This document shows positions 1 to 7,936 of a stretch of 49,020 nucleotides of DNA, in pieces. Source of the DNA: a virus; IMG/VR virus record IMGVR_UViG_3300037493_003182, positions 1-49,020 of that record; one strand, written 5' to 3'. Under the pieces are notes generated by a model. It was not told the origin of the DNA, did not search any database, and worked only from the letters and a program-made list of their open reading frames with translations. The position numbers and the translations under genes are program-made. Each line of letters starts with the position of its first letter. Positions within the stretch are counted from its first letter, which is position 1.

Positions 1-1253
1 CCAACCACTTCTAATTTCCGGTCTGGTGCGGCCGTTCCGATACCAACGTTAGTGCCGTTATCAAAAATCAATGAATTACCCAGAGCGGTACTCGTAGTCC
101 ATTTCGGCACATAGTTAGTTGTACCTGACCCGCCGATAATACCAGGGTCACCTTGGTCGCCTTTGTCGCCTTGGTCGCCTTTGTCGCCTTGGTCGCCTTT
201 GTCGCCTTTGTCGCCTTGAGGGCCAATACCCGTACTTCTTTTAGCTGAGGTATTTCCAAACTTACCAGCTTCTATAAACATAGCTTGGTCTTCGTCGGCT
301 AAATTTGTTGCACCTTGTTTCACTATTAAATAACAACGTAATATATCGTAATTTAAAAAAGGGTTTATTGCAGTAAAATCTGTTATTGCTGCAAGTGCAT
401 TTTCATACGAGGCATATGTTTCTTGTCCATAACAGATGTCGTTTGTGTTGGTTGGTGCATAAAGATATATCGGCTGAATTGTCCATTCACCTGCCGGAAC
501 AGGCGCTAATCCACTTCCAGTATCGTATTGGTCGGGGTCTATATTGGCTGTAAGTGGTAATGAATTGTTCCAAACATCTGGGGCGGTTTGATAATAATAT
601 GTTAACTGACAAGGAAATTCTTCTGCTGTTCTAAAAGCGTTTGTGTCTGCGCTATTTTGTTCCCAAAAACTGCCTCCATCAAATACAGCACCCTCTGACC
701 GAGCTATTGTAAGATTGATAGCTGATAAATCGTGTGCGTAATATGAATTGCCACTTATATTAAATGCTCCTAAATATTCAAAGAACTGATGCATCTGAAT
801 ACCGAGGTCGAGTACCGGATATGGTTCGTTTAATAATACATTAATAGTTGAACGATTTCTATGTTCTACCCATCCAATAACAATTGCGAAATTCATTTCG
901 TCATATGAAATAGATTCCTCTGATTGAATTAATTCTCCATCAGAATCAAACCATAAAAAGGTGGTATCCCATTCTGCAATATGTGATAATTCTACGGTGG
1001 GTATTGCCTCCCATTCTATTCTACTTAGCGATGGGCTCTCGCAGTCTGTTAGATTATCTATAATATACCCGCACCCTGCGGTTATTGCAATGTGAGTGTC
1101 GTCTATTTTTGAAATTATTCCACCGCAACGAATTCCTGTGTTTAGCGCGTTGAGAATACGTTTCGTATTTAGGGCTAGTGTTGCATCCTCGGTCGTGTCT
1201 CCTATGATATCAAACTTACCAGTCATTGGATTTATTTCAAATTTATGTGCCAT
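1..1253 (-). CDS. Tail fibre protein with collagen-like repeat (partial, C-terminus missing)
   Basis: Reading leftward from the ATG at 1253, an open frame runs to the window edge (about 417 codons), beginning MAHKFEINPMTGKFDIIGD. A globular N-terminal part of about 340 residues is followed by a collagen-type Gly-X-Y run (GPQGDKGDKGDQGD and on) near residues 343-370, then by NVGIGTAAPDRKLEVVG at the edge. The last motif is the linker commonly found just before a C-terminal intramolecular chaperone (peptidase S74 type) in fibre proteins, so such a domain is expected beyond the edge. It is the last visible gene of the leftward structural block, 4 bases after the stop of the 80-residue gene. Likely role: distal tail fibre or adhesin. 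The short open frame at 68-259 is only this repeat read in another frame. Confidence 0.85.
   Translation of the reverse strand, partial: MAHKFEINPMTGKFDIIGDTTEDATLALNTKRILNALNTGIRCGGIISKIDDTHIAITAGCGYIIDNLTDCESPSLSRIEWEAIPTVELSHIAEWDTTFLWFDSDGELIQSEESISYDEMNFAIVIGWVEHRNRSTINVLLNEPYPVLDLGIQMHQFFEYLGAFNISGNSYYAHDLSAINLTIARSEGAVFDGGSFWEQNSADTNAFRTAEEFPCQLTYYYQTAPDVWNNSLPLTANIDPDQYDTGSGLAPVPAGEWTIQPIYLYAPTNTNDICYGQETYASYENALAAITDFTAINPFLNYDILRCYLIVKQGATNLADEDQAMFIEAGKFGNTSAKRSTGIGPQGDKGDKGDQGDKGDQGDKGDQGDPGIIGGSGTTNYVPKWTTSTALGNSLIFDNGTNVGIGTAAPDRKLEVV
151..213. repeat. 18-base tandem repeat encoding the collagen-like segment
   Basis: On the plus strand the unit ccttggtcgcctttgtcg occurs three times in a row (151-168, 169-186, 187-204), followed by a half unit (205-213). 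Read on the minus strand it encodes GDKGDQ repeats. The near-perfect identity of the units makes copy-number slippage plausible, which would change fibre shaft length in steps of six residues without breaking the frame. Confidence 0.9.
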
Positions 1254-1257
1254 AAAA

Positions 1258-1500
1258 TTATAATCCTAATTCAGCGAGTGTTTTGTAGTTTAAGTTTTCT
1301 GGATTGGCTAAAAGTTGTGCGTAAGTAAAAACGCCTTCTTTAATGTTAATACCCGCGAATCTTACTGAGTTTGTTTCTGAAACTCGTTTAACAACAACTC
1401 CAGAAAACTCATTCATAAAAATATAATAAGTATTTGATTCTACCACTACGGTATCCATGTATTCATAACCGCCTAAAGGGGCTTGCATTGATAAACTCAT
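1258..1500 (-). CDS. Hypothetical 80-residue protein between portal and tail fibre
   Basis: Starts MSLSMQAPLGGYEY and ends LNYKTLAELGL. It lies 1 base from the portal stop and 4 bases before the fibre start, so it is part of the leftward structural operon. No membrane segment or recognisable motif. The small beta-rich composition (VVVESNTYYIFMNEFSGVVVKRV) would fit a small virion or head-completion component, but this is position-based only; function not recognised. Confidence 0.7.
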   Translation of the reverse strand: MSLSMQAPLGGYEYMDTVVVESNTYYIFMNEFSGVVVKRVSETNSVRFAGINIKEGVFTYAQLLANPENLNYKTLAELGL

Positions 1501-1501
1501 A

Positions 1502-3199
1502 TTATTTGTTCTCCTGAGGCTTCTGATATTTCGCTTTCAGATGCCATTTATTATCTTTTCCTTTAAATCCAATTTTCTTAACAGAACCCCAACCATATTT
1601 CGCTCCCATAGATTCTCTGATTGCTTCTGGCGAATCTTTATAGTGCTCATACGCCCAATTAAACCCACCCATAAAGGCTTTCTTTAATTCAGCGTCGGCT
1701 AATTTAGTTGCTATTCTAGCTGGTAGTTCATTGATAGTTTTATACTCTGAGAAGTCTATACTTGAAAATTGGTCATTCTTATTATTAGGACTGATTGGAG
1801 GCTCAGTCGGTGTATTATCTTTTGTCTGCTTATTTTTTGCAGGCGGTGTATCTGTTTCGTCATTCTCATCGTCTGTTGGTTCTGCTATCGGTTGGCCGAT
1901 TCTCTCTTCTTCTGCTTTACCTGTTATGTTCTCGCTATTGACAGTAACCGGAGGATATAATAAGATTTCATATCCCTCTTTCATTTCTTCTTCGCGCCGT
2001 TTAATAACAGTAGAAAAATCTAAACCAAGTGACTCGATATAATCTCTTTTGCTTACAGCACCTCTGTCATGCGCATCTTTCAGCAATGTTAAGAATTCAT
2101 TATCCCAAAATGTTTTAATCGGCCCGGTAACAATACGTAATTGATTTGTCTGCGAAAATAATTTATTGTGCTTATTATTTTTAATATAAATATCTTTAAG
2201 AATATCTTTTATCAACTGCTTCACGTCGGCTAAAGCGTCGTATACTTCTTCAATGAGCGGCTTGGGGTTTAAGATAGCTTCATTTCTTCCGCTTGTCTTT
2301 ATCACTTCAACTAATCCGAGACCTGACCGAATATCCATGTCCAATTGTTGGTATACATCTACACCCATGATTTTTACCAAGTCTGGCATTATTACGTTGG
2401 TTTCGGTATCGAACATTGTGGCCATTGTAGGGAAGCCACCTTCATTTTTTGATTTGTTAATTTGGTCTTTGACTTCCTTCATGAAGGCGTTTAATTGTGC
2501 CGGGCTATAGGCTACTCCGGGTAAGTTAGGGTGGCCCTTTTTCATGTGTTGAATAAATAATGCGTGTTTAGCGATGTCGGCGGCGTGCTCTTTGATGTAT
2601 CGCTTAATCATCCAGTTACCATATACTCTTTTCACTAGATACGGTGTTGGATATCTATCGGTAGAGCGGCCTGACTTGTGAACATATATGTCTGACAGTG
2701 CTATGTCTTTTTTCGACTTATCACTTTTAATTGAATATGCAAAATTTCCCATCTCGGTCTCGTCTCCGCTAACTCGAATAGATGCGCCGTCGAGAACCGC
2801 CATTGAGGTAGGTAAAACGAAGGTATCAAATTTATTCCAATTAACTTGAGTAACAACTAACCCAGACGTCCATCTTTCTAAAAGATATTGTTCCATGAAT
2901 TTTCTGAGACCAGAAGGAATATCAACGGCAACTCCAATGTTGATAGAATCTAACCATGCATTTAATGTCTTTGTGGCTGTATCATTATCGGTTTCAATAC
3001 GAATAGATGAACTGAGCACTGATTTAATCATAAAATCGATAACAGGCGCTACTAATCCGCTTGTATCATTATTTAAAATCTTTTTAGCAACTTTGACCTG
3101 AGCAGAGAAAGAGCTTGGCGGGTCTATCTGAACCGATGAATCTAATTGGTTCATGAACCACTGTGTGTATGCTGTAATGTCTGCGCTTGTGTCTGCCAT
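1502..3199 (-). CDS. Probable portal protein with C-terminal ChaB-like domain
   Basis: 565 residues. Its place directly downstream of the large terminase and its size fit a portal. Residues 1 to about 400 have the alternating helix/strand composition of portals (for example DIRSGLGLVEV, NEAILNPKPLIEEVYDAL), a variant of DUF935/Mu gp29-type proteins by general appearance. A Pro/Thr/Asn/Asp-rich linker (about 430-475) follows. The last 75 residues resemble the ChaB domain: INELPARIA near the start, FNWAYEHYKD in the middle, and a WGSVKK...KGKDNKWHLK end that parallels the ChaB pattern of AW.AVK...KGDDGKWHKK. Portal identity rests mostly on synteny; the ChaB-like end is a direct motif match. The gene starts 10 bases downstream of the terminase stop. 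Confidence 0.75.
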   Translation of the reverse strand: MADTSADITAYTQWFMNQLDSSVQIDPPSSFSAQVKVAKKILNNDTSGLVAPVIDFMIKSVLSSSIRIETDNDTATKTLNAWLDSINIGVAVDIPSGLRKFMEQYLLERWTSGLVVTQVNWNKFDTFVLPTSMAVLDGASIRVSGDETEMGNFAYSIKSDKSKKDIALSDIYVHKSGRSTDRYPTPYLVKRVYGNWMIKRYIKEHAADIAKHALFIQHMKKGHPNLPGVAYSPAQLNAFMKEVKDQINKSKNEGGFPTMATMFDTETNVIMPDLVKIMGVDVYQQLDMDIRSGLGLVEVIKTSGRNEAILNPKPLIEEVYDALADVKQLIKDILKDIYIKNNKHNKLFSQTNQLRIVTGPIKTFWDNEFLTLLKDAHDRGAVSKRDYIESLGLDFSTVIKRREEEMKEGYEILLYPPVTVNSENITGKAEEERIGQPIAEPTDDENDETDTPPAKNKQTKDNTPTEPPISPNNKNDQFSSIDFSEYKTINELPARIATKLADAELKKAFMGGFNWAYEHYKDSPEAIRESMGAKYGWGSVKKIGFKGKDNKWHLKAKYQKPQENK

Positions 3200-3209
3200 T
3201 TTTTATCTC

Positions 3210-4829
3210 CTAAACAGTTCCGCAAACGCCAATGCACCAGTTTTCTGTGGTCATCGGCTGAAGTGATGCGAACTCTGATTTAATCCACTCTGCAATCGCA
3301 AATACCTGAAAGGCTGCGTGCAAATGGTCTGCCTCGGTAGAACTATAAACAACTTTACCAGATTTACCAGGAGACGCTTTCATAGCAGAAAACTGCTTTT
3401 CTAACTTTGTGTCTCGTGGAATCTCTAATCTACCATTATATAAGAGCGTCTGTAATCTTCGTATCGACCAATCTATAACAAATTCTTCAACTGGTATTGG
3501 TTTACCATCTATTAATTTTAATGTGCCGTCTTCGTTCTTTTCAAAATCTATTACTAACTTTTCATTAAATCCAACTGCACAGAGATTTTTTTCTTTATAT
3601 TTTTTTTGCCAGTCTCTATATATCTGTCTACCGCCTTGTTCTGTGGCATCTATTGCAAGTACGTTGCCTTGTAACTGTTTATTTATATATTCAAAAACCA
3701 AGAACTGTTCATCTGGCACTAAGCCGTAAAGTGTGATATTGTATTCGTATCTATAGAATTCTCCGATTTTATAAATGATGACAATTTCTGTCGGAGCCGT
3801 TATACCAAAATCTGCCGCGATATATACTTGGTCAACATTTTTTGGTCTCTCTAAGACTAGAATATTTTGAAAAATTGTTTTTGTATCTTTACTTATTTCA
3901 AAATGTTTTATATACCGCTCTTTTTTAACGCACTCTTTTATTCTTTCCATATCATAAAGACTAAGTGCGTTTGCACATAACTGCGCAAGAACGTGAACTT
4001 TGTAACCAACCGATTCTTCTCCGCCATAATCATCTAACGCTTTTTGTTTAGCTAACGAACTCCAAAACGGTGAAACGGTCTGCGGAAAATTAACCAGCCA
4101 ATTGCGTTTATCTTGACTAAGAAAAATCTTACCAGCCGGAGACTCTGCATTAAAATTAGTAATGCCTGCAAATCTTTCTATCGCGCCCTTTTCTGAGGTT
4201 GACTGTGAGCGCTTATGCACGACATCTTCTATTTCATATTGATGTTCGTCTTGAACCATCTTTTTGGCATGTATACTTTCCCAGTTACTGCCTGGGCTTC
4301 TACTCGAAAGCGCCATGTTAACGCCTTTGGTTTTATGGCCTGATGGTATCGTGACTTCGTATTCTGGATGGCCAACTGCTCGCGCGCCAAAGAGTTTAAA
4401 AAATGGGTGAACTCTCAGTACTGAAATGTACGGCTCAAGAATTGTTTTTACGTGAGCTTCATCAAACGCCGAAAAGGCCGTAACCCAGTCATAGCAATTA
4501 TGCACGGTATCTAACAATAAATCTATCAAAAGCGCCACGAGAGACTTACCGATTTTTCTTCCACAATATACGTAACAACTACCAGCGCCAATTTTTAATT
4601 GAAAGTTTTGTTCATCTGAAAGAGCGGGGTCTTCTGGTAATAAATATTCGTAAGAGAGAAACGGTATCTGATATGGCCTAACTTTAAAATAGGTTTTATC
4701 GTCGTATTGTTTTAGAGTGTCAAAATTTTCTAACTTTGCTGTGAAAAGCACTTCTGATGCCACCTGAGGATGGCACAGCAACGACATCGCCTCTAAATCA
4801 TCTGTATAGTCCGATTTTTCAATGAGCAT
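3210..4829 (-). CDS. terL: Terminase large subunit (packaging ATPase-nuclease)
   Basis: 539 residues, normal length for TerL. It cuts concatemeric phage DNA and drives packaging into the prohead. The N-terminal ATPase shows Walker A GRKIGKS (90-96) and a Walker B-like MVQDEH (192-197) with Asp195-Glu196. The C-terminal RNase H-like nuclease shows AADFG (Asp341) and AIDAT (Asp395), the usual two early acidic positions, with later acidic residues towards the end. The start overlaps the end of the preceding gene by 11 bases, suggesting translational coupling. The Walker A lacks the more common GxxxxGKS spacing with small residues but keeps GKS. Confidence 0.92.
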   Translation of the reverse strand: MLIEKSDYTDDLEAMSLLCHPQVASEVLFTAKLENFDTLKQYDDKTYFKVRPYQIPFLSYEYLLPEDPALSDEQNFQLKIGAGSCYVYCGRKIGKSLVALLIDLLLDTVHNCYDWVTAFSAFDEAHVKTILEPYISVLRVHPFFKLFGARAVGHPEYEVTIPSGHKTKGVNMALSSRSPGSNWESIHAKKMVQDEHQYEIEDVVHKRSQSTSEKGAIERFAGITNFNAESPAGKIFLSQDKRNWLVNFPQTVSPFWSSLAKQKALDDYGGEESVGYKVHVLAQLCANALSLYDMERIKECVKKERYIKHFEISKDTKTIFQNILVLERPKNVDQVYIAADFGITAPTEIVIIYKIGEFYRYEYNITLYGLVPDEQFLVFEYINKQLQGNVLAIDATEQGGRQIYRDWQKKYKEKNLCAVGFNEKLVIDFEKNEDGTLKLIDGKPIPVEEFVIDWSIRRLQTLLYNGRLEIPRDTKLEKQFSAMKASPGKSGKVVYSSTEADHLHAAFQVFAIAEWIKSEFASLQPMTTENWCIGVCGTV

Positions 4830-5559
4830 CTGTTACCTGCTGTTTGGCTCTTGACTTTTCATTAAGGTACAATTGATACATACCGTTAACAAAGTCTGTA
4901 GAACTACCAAATACTTCAGCGACGGTATCAACTGTAATAACAGATTTTTCTTCAATGCCTCTTAACAAGGTTTCATTGTATAAAGACGTTCCTCTAAAAC
5001 ACCAAAGCTTCTGAATATCGTAATCGTTTAATCTAAGAACTGTGTGAAAATATTCGCCGCAATGAGGACATTTAAGAATAAACTCACCCTTGTGAGTTTC
5101 GAAGTATAATTGAAGTTTCTTTTTAAGATTAAGCCAAAACGTTAACCAAGACTCTTGTTTGCGTTCTTTTAGCAATCCAAGGCTATCCTTCATGCTAAGA
5201 ATCTGTTTTTGAATACCCATTAAGCTTTCGAGTTGTTTACAATCTATGGCTTTTGGGGTTTCTATACTTAATTGATTGATGAGGTTGGTAAGGCGTTTGT
5301 GAATGATTTCGAGAGAACAGAGTTGTTTGAGACTTTCTTTATCGCTAGGCGCGGTAAAGTGATAAGCTTCATGATATCGCTTATACAAATCTAAATATGC
5401 TTTTTTCTCTTGGTCATTTAAGTTAATGTCTTCTAAAAGTTCTTTTTCTTCAATCTTAGCTACGGCCACTTCTTTGAGTTGTTCGTCAGAAAGGTCTTTA
5501 AATTGCTTTAAAACCTTCATTCGAGCCATCTCTTTTGCTAATTTTGTGTCAGAAATCAT
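4819..5559 (-). CDS. Hypothetical zinc-motif protein, possible terminase small subunit
   Basis: 246 residues. It is first in the leftward operon and overlaps terL by 11 bases, the usual place for TerS. The N-terminal half is mostly charged helix with coiled-coil character (EMARMKVLKQFKDLSDEQLKEV). A CPHCGEYF knuckle with a later lone Cys (KLWCFRG) sits near residues 163-190. TerS sequences are poorly conserved, so the assignment is positional; it could instead be a packaging accessory factor. It is preceded by a strong promoter at 5618-5647, but no clear ribosome binding site is seen directly upstream of the ATG. Confidence 0.6.
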   Translation of the reverse strand: MISDTKLAKEMARMKVLKQFKDLSDEQLKEVAVAKIEEKELLEDINLNDQEKKAYLDLYKRYHEAYHFTAPSDKESLKQLCSLEIIHKRLTNLINQLSIETPKAIDCKQLESLMGIQKQILSMKDSLGLLKERKQESWLTFWLNLKKKLQLYFETHKGEFILKCPHCGEYFHTVLRLNDYDIQKLWCFRGTSLYNETLLRGIEEKSVITVDTVAEVFGSSTDFVNGMYQLYLNEKSRAKQQVTDAH

Positions 5560-5617
5560 AGTTTTTGATACTTTTTTAACACATTAACGTATTGAACAAA
5601 CTCTATCTTACACTCAT

Positions 5618-5647
5618 AGTATACCATATCCAATGTATGGTTGTCAA
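5618..5647 (-). promoter_or_regulatory. Sigma70-type promoter for the leftward packaging/structural operon
   Basis: Read on the minus strand: TTGACA (5647-5642), an 18-base spacer ending in ATATGG, and TATACT (5623-5618). It lies about 60 bases upstream of the gene starting at 5559. Both hexamers are near consensus and the layout matches other promoters in this window. Confidence 0.8.
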
Positions 5648-5788
5648 CTATTCCTCTAAATTCTCTGAATAATCCGCTACAATTTCTACTCCACAATTTT
5701 CACACACGAACACATATTCCTCGCTTTTCAAGCTCGGAACTAATTTAACCGTGTTCTCAGCCTGACAGTTATCACATTTGATTTTCAT
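5648..5788 (-). CDS. Small zinc-ribbon protein (46 residues)
   Basis: Starts MKIKCDNCQAENTVKL and ends YSENLEE. Two CxxC pairs (CDNC at residues 5-8, CENC at 30-33) form a classical zinc ribbon. A good ribosome binding site (GAAAGGAG on the minus strand) lies about 8 bases before the ATG, and a strong promoter (5811-5840) lies just upstream. The stop overlaps the -35 region of the next promoter. Function not known; such small ribbons often bind nucleic acid or RNA polymerase. Confidence 0.75.
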   Translation of the reverse strand: MKIKCDNCQAENTVKLVPSLKSEEYVFVCENCGVEIVADYSENLEE

Positions 5789-5810
5789 AGCTTTCTCCTT
5801 TCACACCTCA

Positions 5811-5840
5811 AGTATACCACACGCGCGTATATCTTGTCAA
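5811..5840 (-). promoter_or_regulatory. Sigma70-type promoter, outermost leftward promoter
   Basis: Minus strand: TTGACA (5840-5835), 18-base spacer ending GCGTGTGG, TATACT (5816-5811). The TGTGG just before the -10 hexamer recurs at 27871-27875. It drives the 46-residue zinc-ribbon gene and probably reads through into the packaging operon. Confidence 0.8.
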
Positions 5841-5934
5841 GTATAATATATAATATATTAATAGTATAATAATATTAATTAAGTATAAACAATAATAGTA
5901 TTATCATACTAATAATAATATTAATACTATTAAG

Positions 5935-5959
5935 CTAGAGATTACTACGTAATCTCTAG
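5935..5959. repeat. Perfect inverted repeat, 11-bp arms
   Basis: CTAGAGATTAC, three-base loop TAC, then GTAATCTCTAG. All 11 positions pair. Only one base separates it from the next hairpin. No U-run follows on either strand, so it is not a standard intrinsic terminator. Confidence 0.85.
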
Positions 5960-5960
5960 C

Positions 5961-5996
5961 GAGAGTAATAATAATCAAAGCATTATTATTACTCTC
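5961..5996. repeat. Perfect inverted repeat, 15-bp arms
   Basis: GAGAGTAATAATAAT (5961-5975), six-base loop CAAAGC, then ATTATTATTACTCTC (5982-5996). All 15 positions pair. With the 5935-5959 hairpin it forms a double cruciform-capable element in the divergent region. Confidence 0.88.
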
Positions 5997-6725
5997 TAAC
6001 GTATTATTAATACTACTAGTATAACTACGTAGTGTATTAATAAATAGTAGTATATATCTATTTATGATATAATAGGCCTTATTTTCAATTATGGTGGTGT
6101 AAGCGGTATTATTCTCTACTTTCGAGTAATCGTTTAAAAAAGAGGCAATTATGCTTAATTTTGACCTATTGTAGTGCAAAGGTCTGTAGCATTTTTACAA
6201 ATTAGTAGTTTTTAGCCAATATATGCTTAAAATGACTATTATTGCTCTAGGGGTAGGTACATGACTGTAAAACACCTTACCGTGCTTCGTGCTCTATTTT
6301 GGCGATTTAACACCGTGATAGGCCGATTAATACACCGGGAACGACCTACAGTGGTGTATTTTATAAGCCGTATACTGTTATTTTACCAATTTATTATATA
6401 GGGGTATAATCATATAATAAGTATTGATTTTATTGACTTTATACTATATTATAATGTATTCTTATACGATTTTTAAGCACTTGACTATTTTTTTTGATAT
6501 TTTATAAAAAAACTAAAATTAAATTAAATAAAAATCTATTATTTAATAGCTTTTAATTACATAGTATTATAGCATTGTATAGCATTATGTATTTATTACT
6601 TTATTGCTTATTGTGTTGATTAGTTTGTATTGTGTTTATTTATTGATTATCTTATGGCTTTTTAATGGTATAGGTTAAATTGTTTTTATAGATTGGTATG
6701 CCTGTAAATATTATTAAAATTTACC

Positions 6726-6754
6726 TTGACGCTTGATCGTTGACGTGGTATATT
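6726..6754 (+). promoter_or_regulatory. Rightward early promoter
   Basis: TTGACG (6726-6731), 17-base spacer ending GACGTGG, TATATT (6749-6754). It is the first rightward promoter and lies 53 bases before the ATG at 6807. A transcription start near 6761 would exclude the upstream GTG at 6759, which supports the ATG at 6807 as the start of the first gene. Confidence 0.75.
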
Positions 6755-6806
6755 CAAAGTGAAGGCAGAGATTGATAATAAAAACAAAGTAAAGAAGGCG
6801 GTTAAA

Positions 6807-7001
6807 ATGTTAAAACTAACAGAATACAGAGAATTCGCGAAAGCAGGCAAGAGAATAAAAGCGCATATCATAGGTAACATTGCAACAAGTGATTATGTTG
6901 TAATAAGTCAACGGTGTAATAAAGCGTATACTCATGGCTTTGATAGTATGCGGTTAGTGTTGAATAGGTTATTGCGTAAAGGTTGGCTAGAAGTTAAATA
7001 A
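6807..7001 (+). CDS. Small early protein, family shared with 7959-8129
   Basis: 64 residues, MLKLTEYREFAKAGKRIKAH...LLRKGWLEVK. The ATG at 6807 has GAAGG 8 bases upstream; a longer form from GTG at 6759 would begin at the promoter start point and is unlikely. It resembles the protein at 7959-8129: both have a (K/A)GKRxIK segment, a VVxQR segment and end in LL(R/K)xGW, so they are probably paralogues. Basic and compact, possibly nucleic-acid binding; function not recognised. Confidence 0.65.
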   Translation: MLKLTEYREFAKAGKRIKAHIIGNIATSDYVVISQRCNKAYTHGFDSMRLVLNRLLRKGWLEVK

Positions 7002-7028
7002 TAATAGAAGTAAACGAATAAAAAAGTT

Positions 7029-7238
7029 ATGATAAAACTATTGAAAATTGAAAATAATAATCATCACAAAAAAGCGCATTATAAAAATGCGCTATGTATT
7101 CATAACGAGTTATTGATCACAAACGCCGAGCAATTAAAAGCGCATTTATTAGATAATCGGGGTGAAGTGTACCAATACATTAAAAGAGTAAAACCTCAAG
7201 CGTTGGCAGAGTATGAGAAAATCAAAGGTATAAAATGA
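7029..7238 (+). CDS. Hypothetical early protein (69 residues)
   Basis: MIKLLKIENNNHHKKAHYKNAL...EYEKIKGIK. Lys/His-rich and probably helical, no known motif. Its stop overlaps the next start (ATGA at 7235-7238), consistent with one operon running from 6807 to 7734. The ribosome binding site is weak. Confidence 0.55.
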   Translation: MIKLLKIENNNHHKKAHYKNALCIHNELLITNAEQLKAHLLDNRGEVYQYIKRVKPQALAEYEKIKGIK

Positions 7239-7381
7239 TTATATCATTGTATAAGTTTATAAATAAAGCTCAGCAAAAAAATAAAGTTTTAGGCTTTATA
7301 CCTAAACAAGGTATAGAGTATGCAATAACGAAAAATAGAGTTTTAACGATATTGAATATTTTAAAATGGCGGTATAAATGA
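7235..7381 (+). CDS. Hypothetical early protein (48 residues)
   Basis: MIISLYKFINKAQQ...LTILNILKWRYK. Joined by four-base ATGA overlaps both to the gene before it and to the 3D-domain gene after it, which is strong evidence of translation. The end (VLTILNILKWRYK) loosely recalls the C-terminal hydrophobic-basic end of the 6807 and 7959 proteins. Function unknown. Confidence 0.6.
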   Translation: MIISLYKFINKAQQKNKVLGFIPKQGIEYAITKNRVLTILNILKWRYK

Positions 7382-7734
7382 AAAAAATATTTATAATGGC
7401 ATTATTGATTTTTTTTAATAGTCAATCGGTTGTAGATAATCAAAACCGTACTAAATGGCTAATAACTGCCTATTGTGTTTGTAAGGTATGTTGCGGTAAA
7501 AATGCTCAAGGTATCACCGCAAGCGGTAAACCTGCCAAGGTTGGCATGATAGCCTGTAACGTGTTACCATTTGGCAAAAAAGTACATATTGACGGTTTAG
7601 GCTCTTTTATCGTTTGTGATCGAGGTTCAAAGCGGTTATTTAATGGCAAGGCTCATATTGATATATTTATGGCAAGTCACAAACAGGCTCTAGAATTCGG
7701 TAAAAAATATTTAACGGTTAGCCTTGACAATTAG
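7378..7734 (+). CDS. Exported 3D-domain protein (putative peptidoglycan hydrolase)
   Basis: 118 residues. A short N-terminal signal or anchor (MKKIFIMALLIFFNSQS) is followed by a 3D domain, the double-psi beta barrel shared by YocH/YorM-type and MltA/RlpA-type cell-wall proteins. Seen directly: TAYCVCKVCCG (30-40), GITASGKPAKVG (45-56), LPFGKKVHIDGLG (63-75), VCDRG (79-83) and HIDIF (93-97). The two Asp (81, 95) correspond to the conserved acidic residues of the domain. Likely acts on peptidoglycan outside the cytoplasmic membrane. Finding it in the first rightward operon rather than a late lysis cassette is unusual. Confidence 0.8.
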   Translation: MKKIFIMALLIFFNSQSVVDNQNRTKWLITAYCVCKVCCGKNAQGITASGKPAKVGMIACNVLPFGKKVHIDGLGSFIVCDRGSKRLFNGKAHIDIFMASHKQALEFGKKYLTVSLDN

Positions 7735-7755
7735 ATTTTTAAATGGTAAGGTATA
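7718..7755 (+). promoter_or_regulatory. Possible promoter at the end of the 3D-domain gene
   Basis: A TTGACA inside the last codons of the upstream gene is followed after 17 bases (ending AAATGG) by TAAGGT, with TATAGT five bases further on. The -35 is perfect but the -10 is weak or badly spaced. It may serve the small gene at 7763. Confidence 0.4.
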
Positions 7756-7762
7756 GTTAATT

Positions 7763-7936
7763 ATGAAGTACAAAAAAACTAAAGCAATAAACAAGCTCAA
7801 GAAAAATCAATGCAAGCGTATTTTTTGCGGTGAGTATGTAAGGCTTGAAAAAGTCAAGCCTATATTGAATTTTTCGATTAAAAATTTTTTTTCAAATTGC
7901 CTTGTATTTTTAAATCGCCTATGGTATAAATAGGTG
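7763..7936 (+). CDS. Hypothetical basic small protein (57 residues)
   Basis: MKYKKTKAINKLKKNQCKRIFCGEYVRLEKVKP... ending NRLWYK, stop at 7934-7936. Very basic N-terminus and a hydrophobic middle. There is no clear ribosome binding site, and an AGGCTTGA / TCAAGCCT hairpin lies inside the frame, so it may not be translated. Reported as a possible gene only. Confidence 0.35.
7841..7861 (+). repeat. Hairpin AGGCTTGA / TCAAGCCT
   Basis: Eight-base arms with a five-base loop (AAAAG). An A/T-rich tail follows but no clean U-run, so it could be a weak terminator or attenuator between the promoters on either side. Confidence 0.55.
7905..7935 (+). promoter_or_regulatory. Promoter upstream of the 7959 gene
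   Basis: TTGTAT, 17-base spacer ending CGCCTATGG, then TATAAA. The CCTTG before the -35 and ATGG before the -10 repeat the pattern seen at the 6726 and 7718 promoters. It lies about 30 bases before the ATG at 7959. Confidence 0.55.

Larger units (their letters stand above)
5841..6725. other. AT-rich, hairpin-dense divergent intergenic region (candidate origin/control region)
   Basis: Nearly 900 bases without a convincing gene, lying between divergent promoters. The left third is almost pure A/T with nested inverted repeats: AATAGTATTA / TAATACTATT around 5893-5930, the two strong hairpins listed separately, and ATAAATAG / CTATTTAT near 6042-6067. The middle (6240-6380) is more GC-rich and holds an AATACACC / GGTGTATT inverted repeat (6329-6336 and 6353-6360). 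The right third is again A/T-rich. Divergent transcription plus AT-rich dyads is typical of a phage replication origin, but no iterons or initiator gene next to it prove this. Confidence 0.5.

Noticed and set aside
68-259. 63-codon frame with KATKAT repeats on the minus strand
   Set aside because: It is the collagen-like repeat of the tail fibre read in another frame.
5904-6179. 91-codon open frame on the minus strand
   Set aside because: It spans both perfect hairpins, has no ribosome binding site and its Asn/Ile/Tyr-rich composition only reflects the AT-rich DNA.
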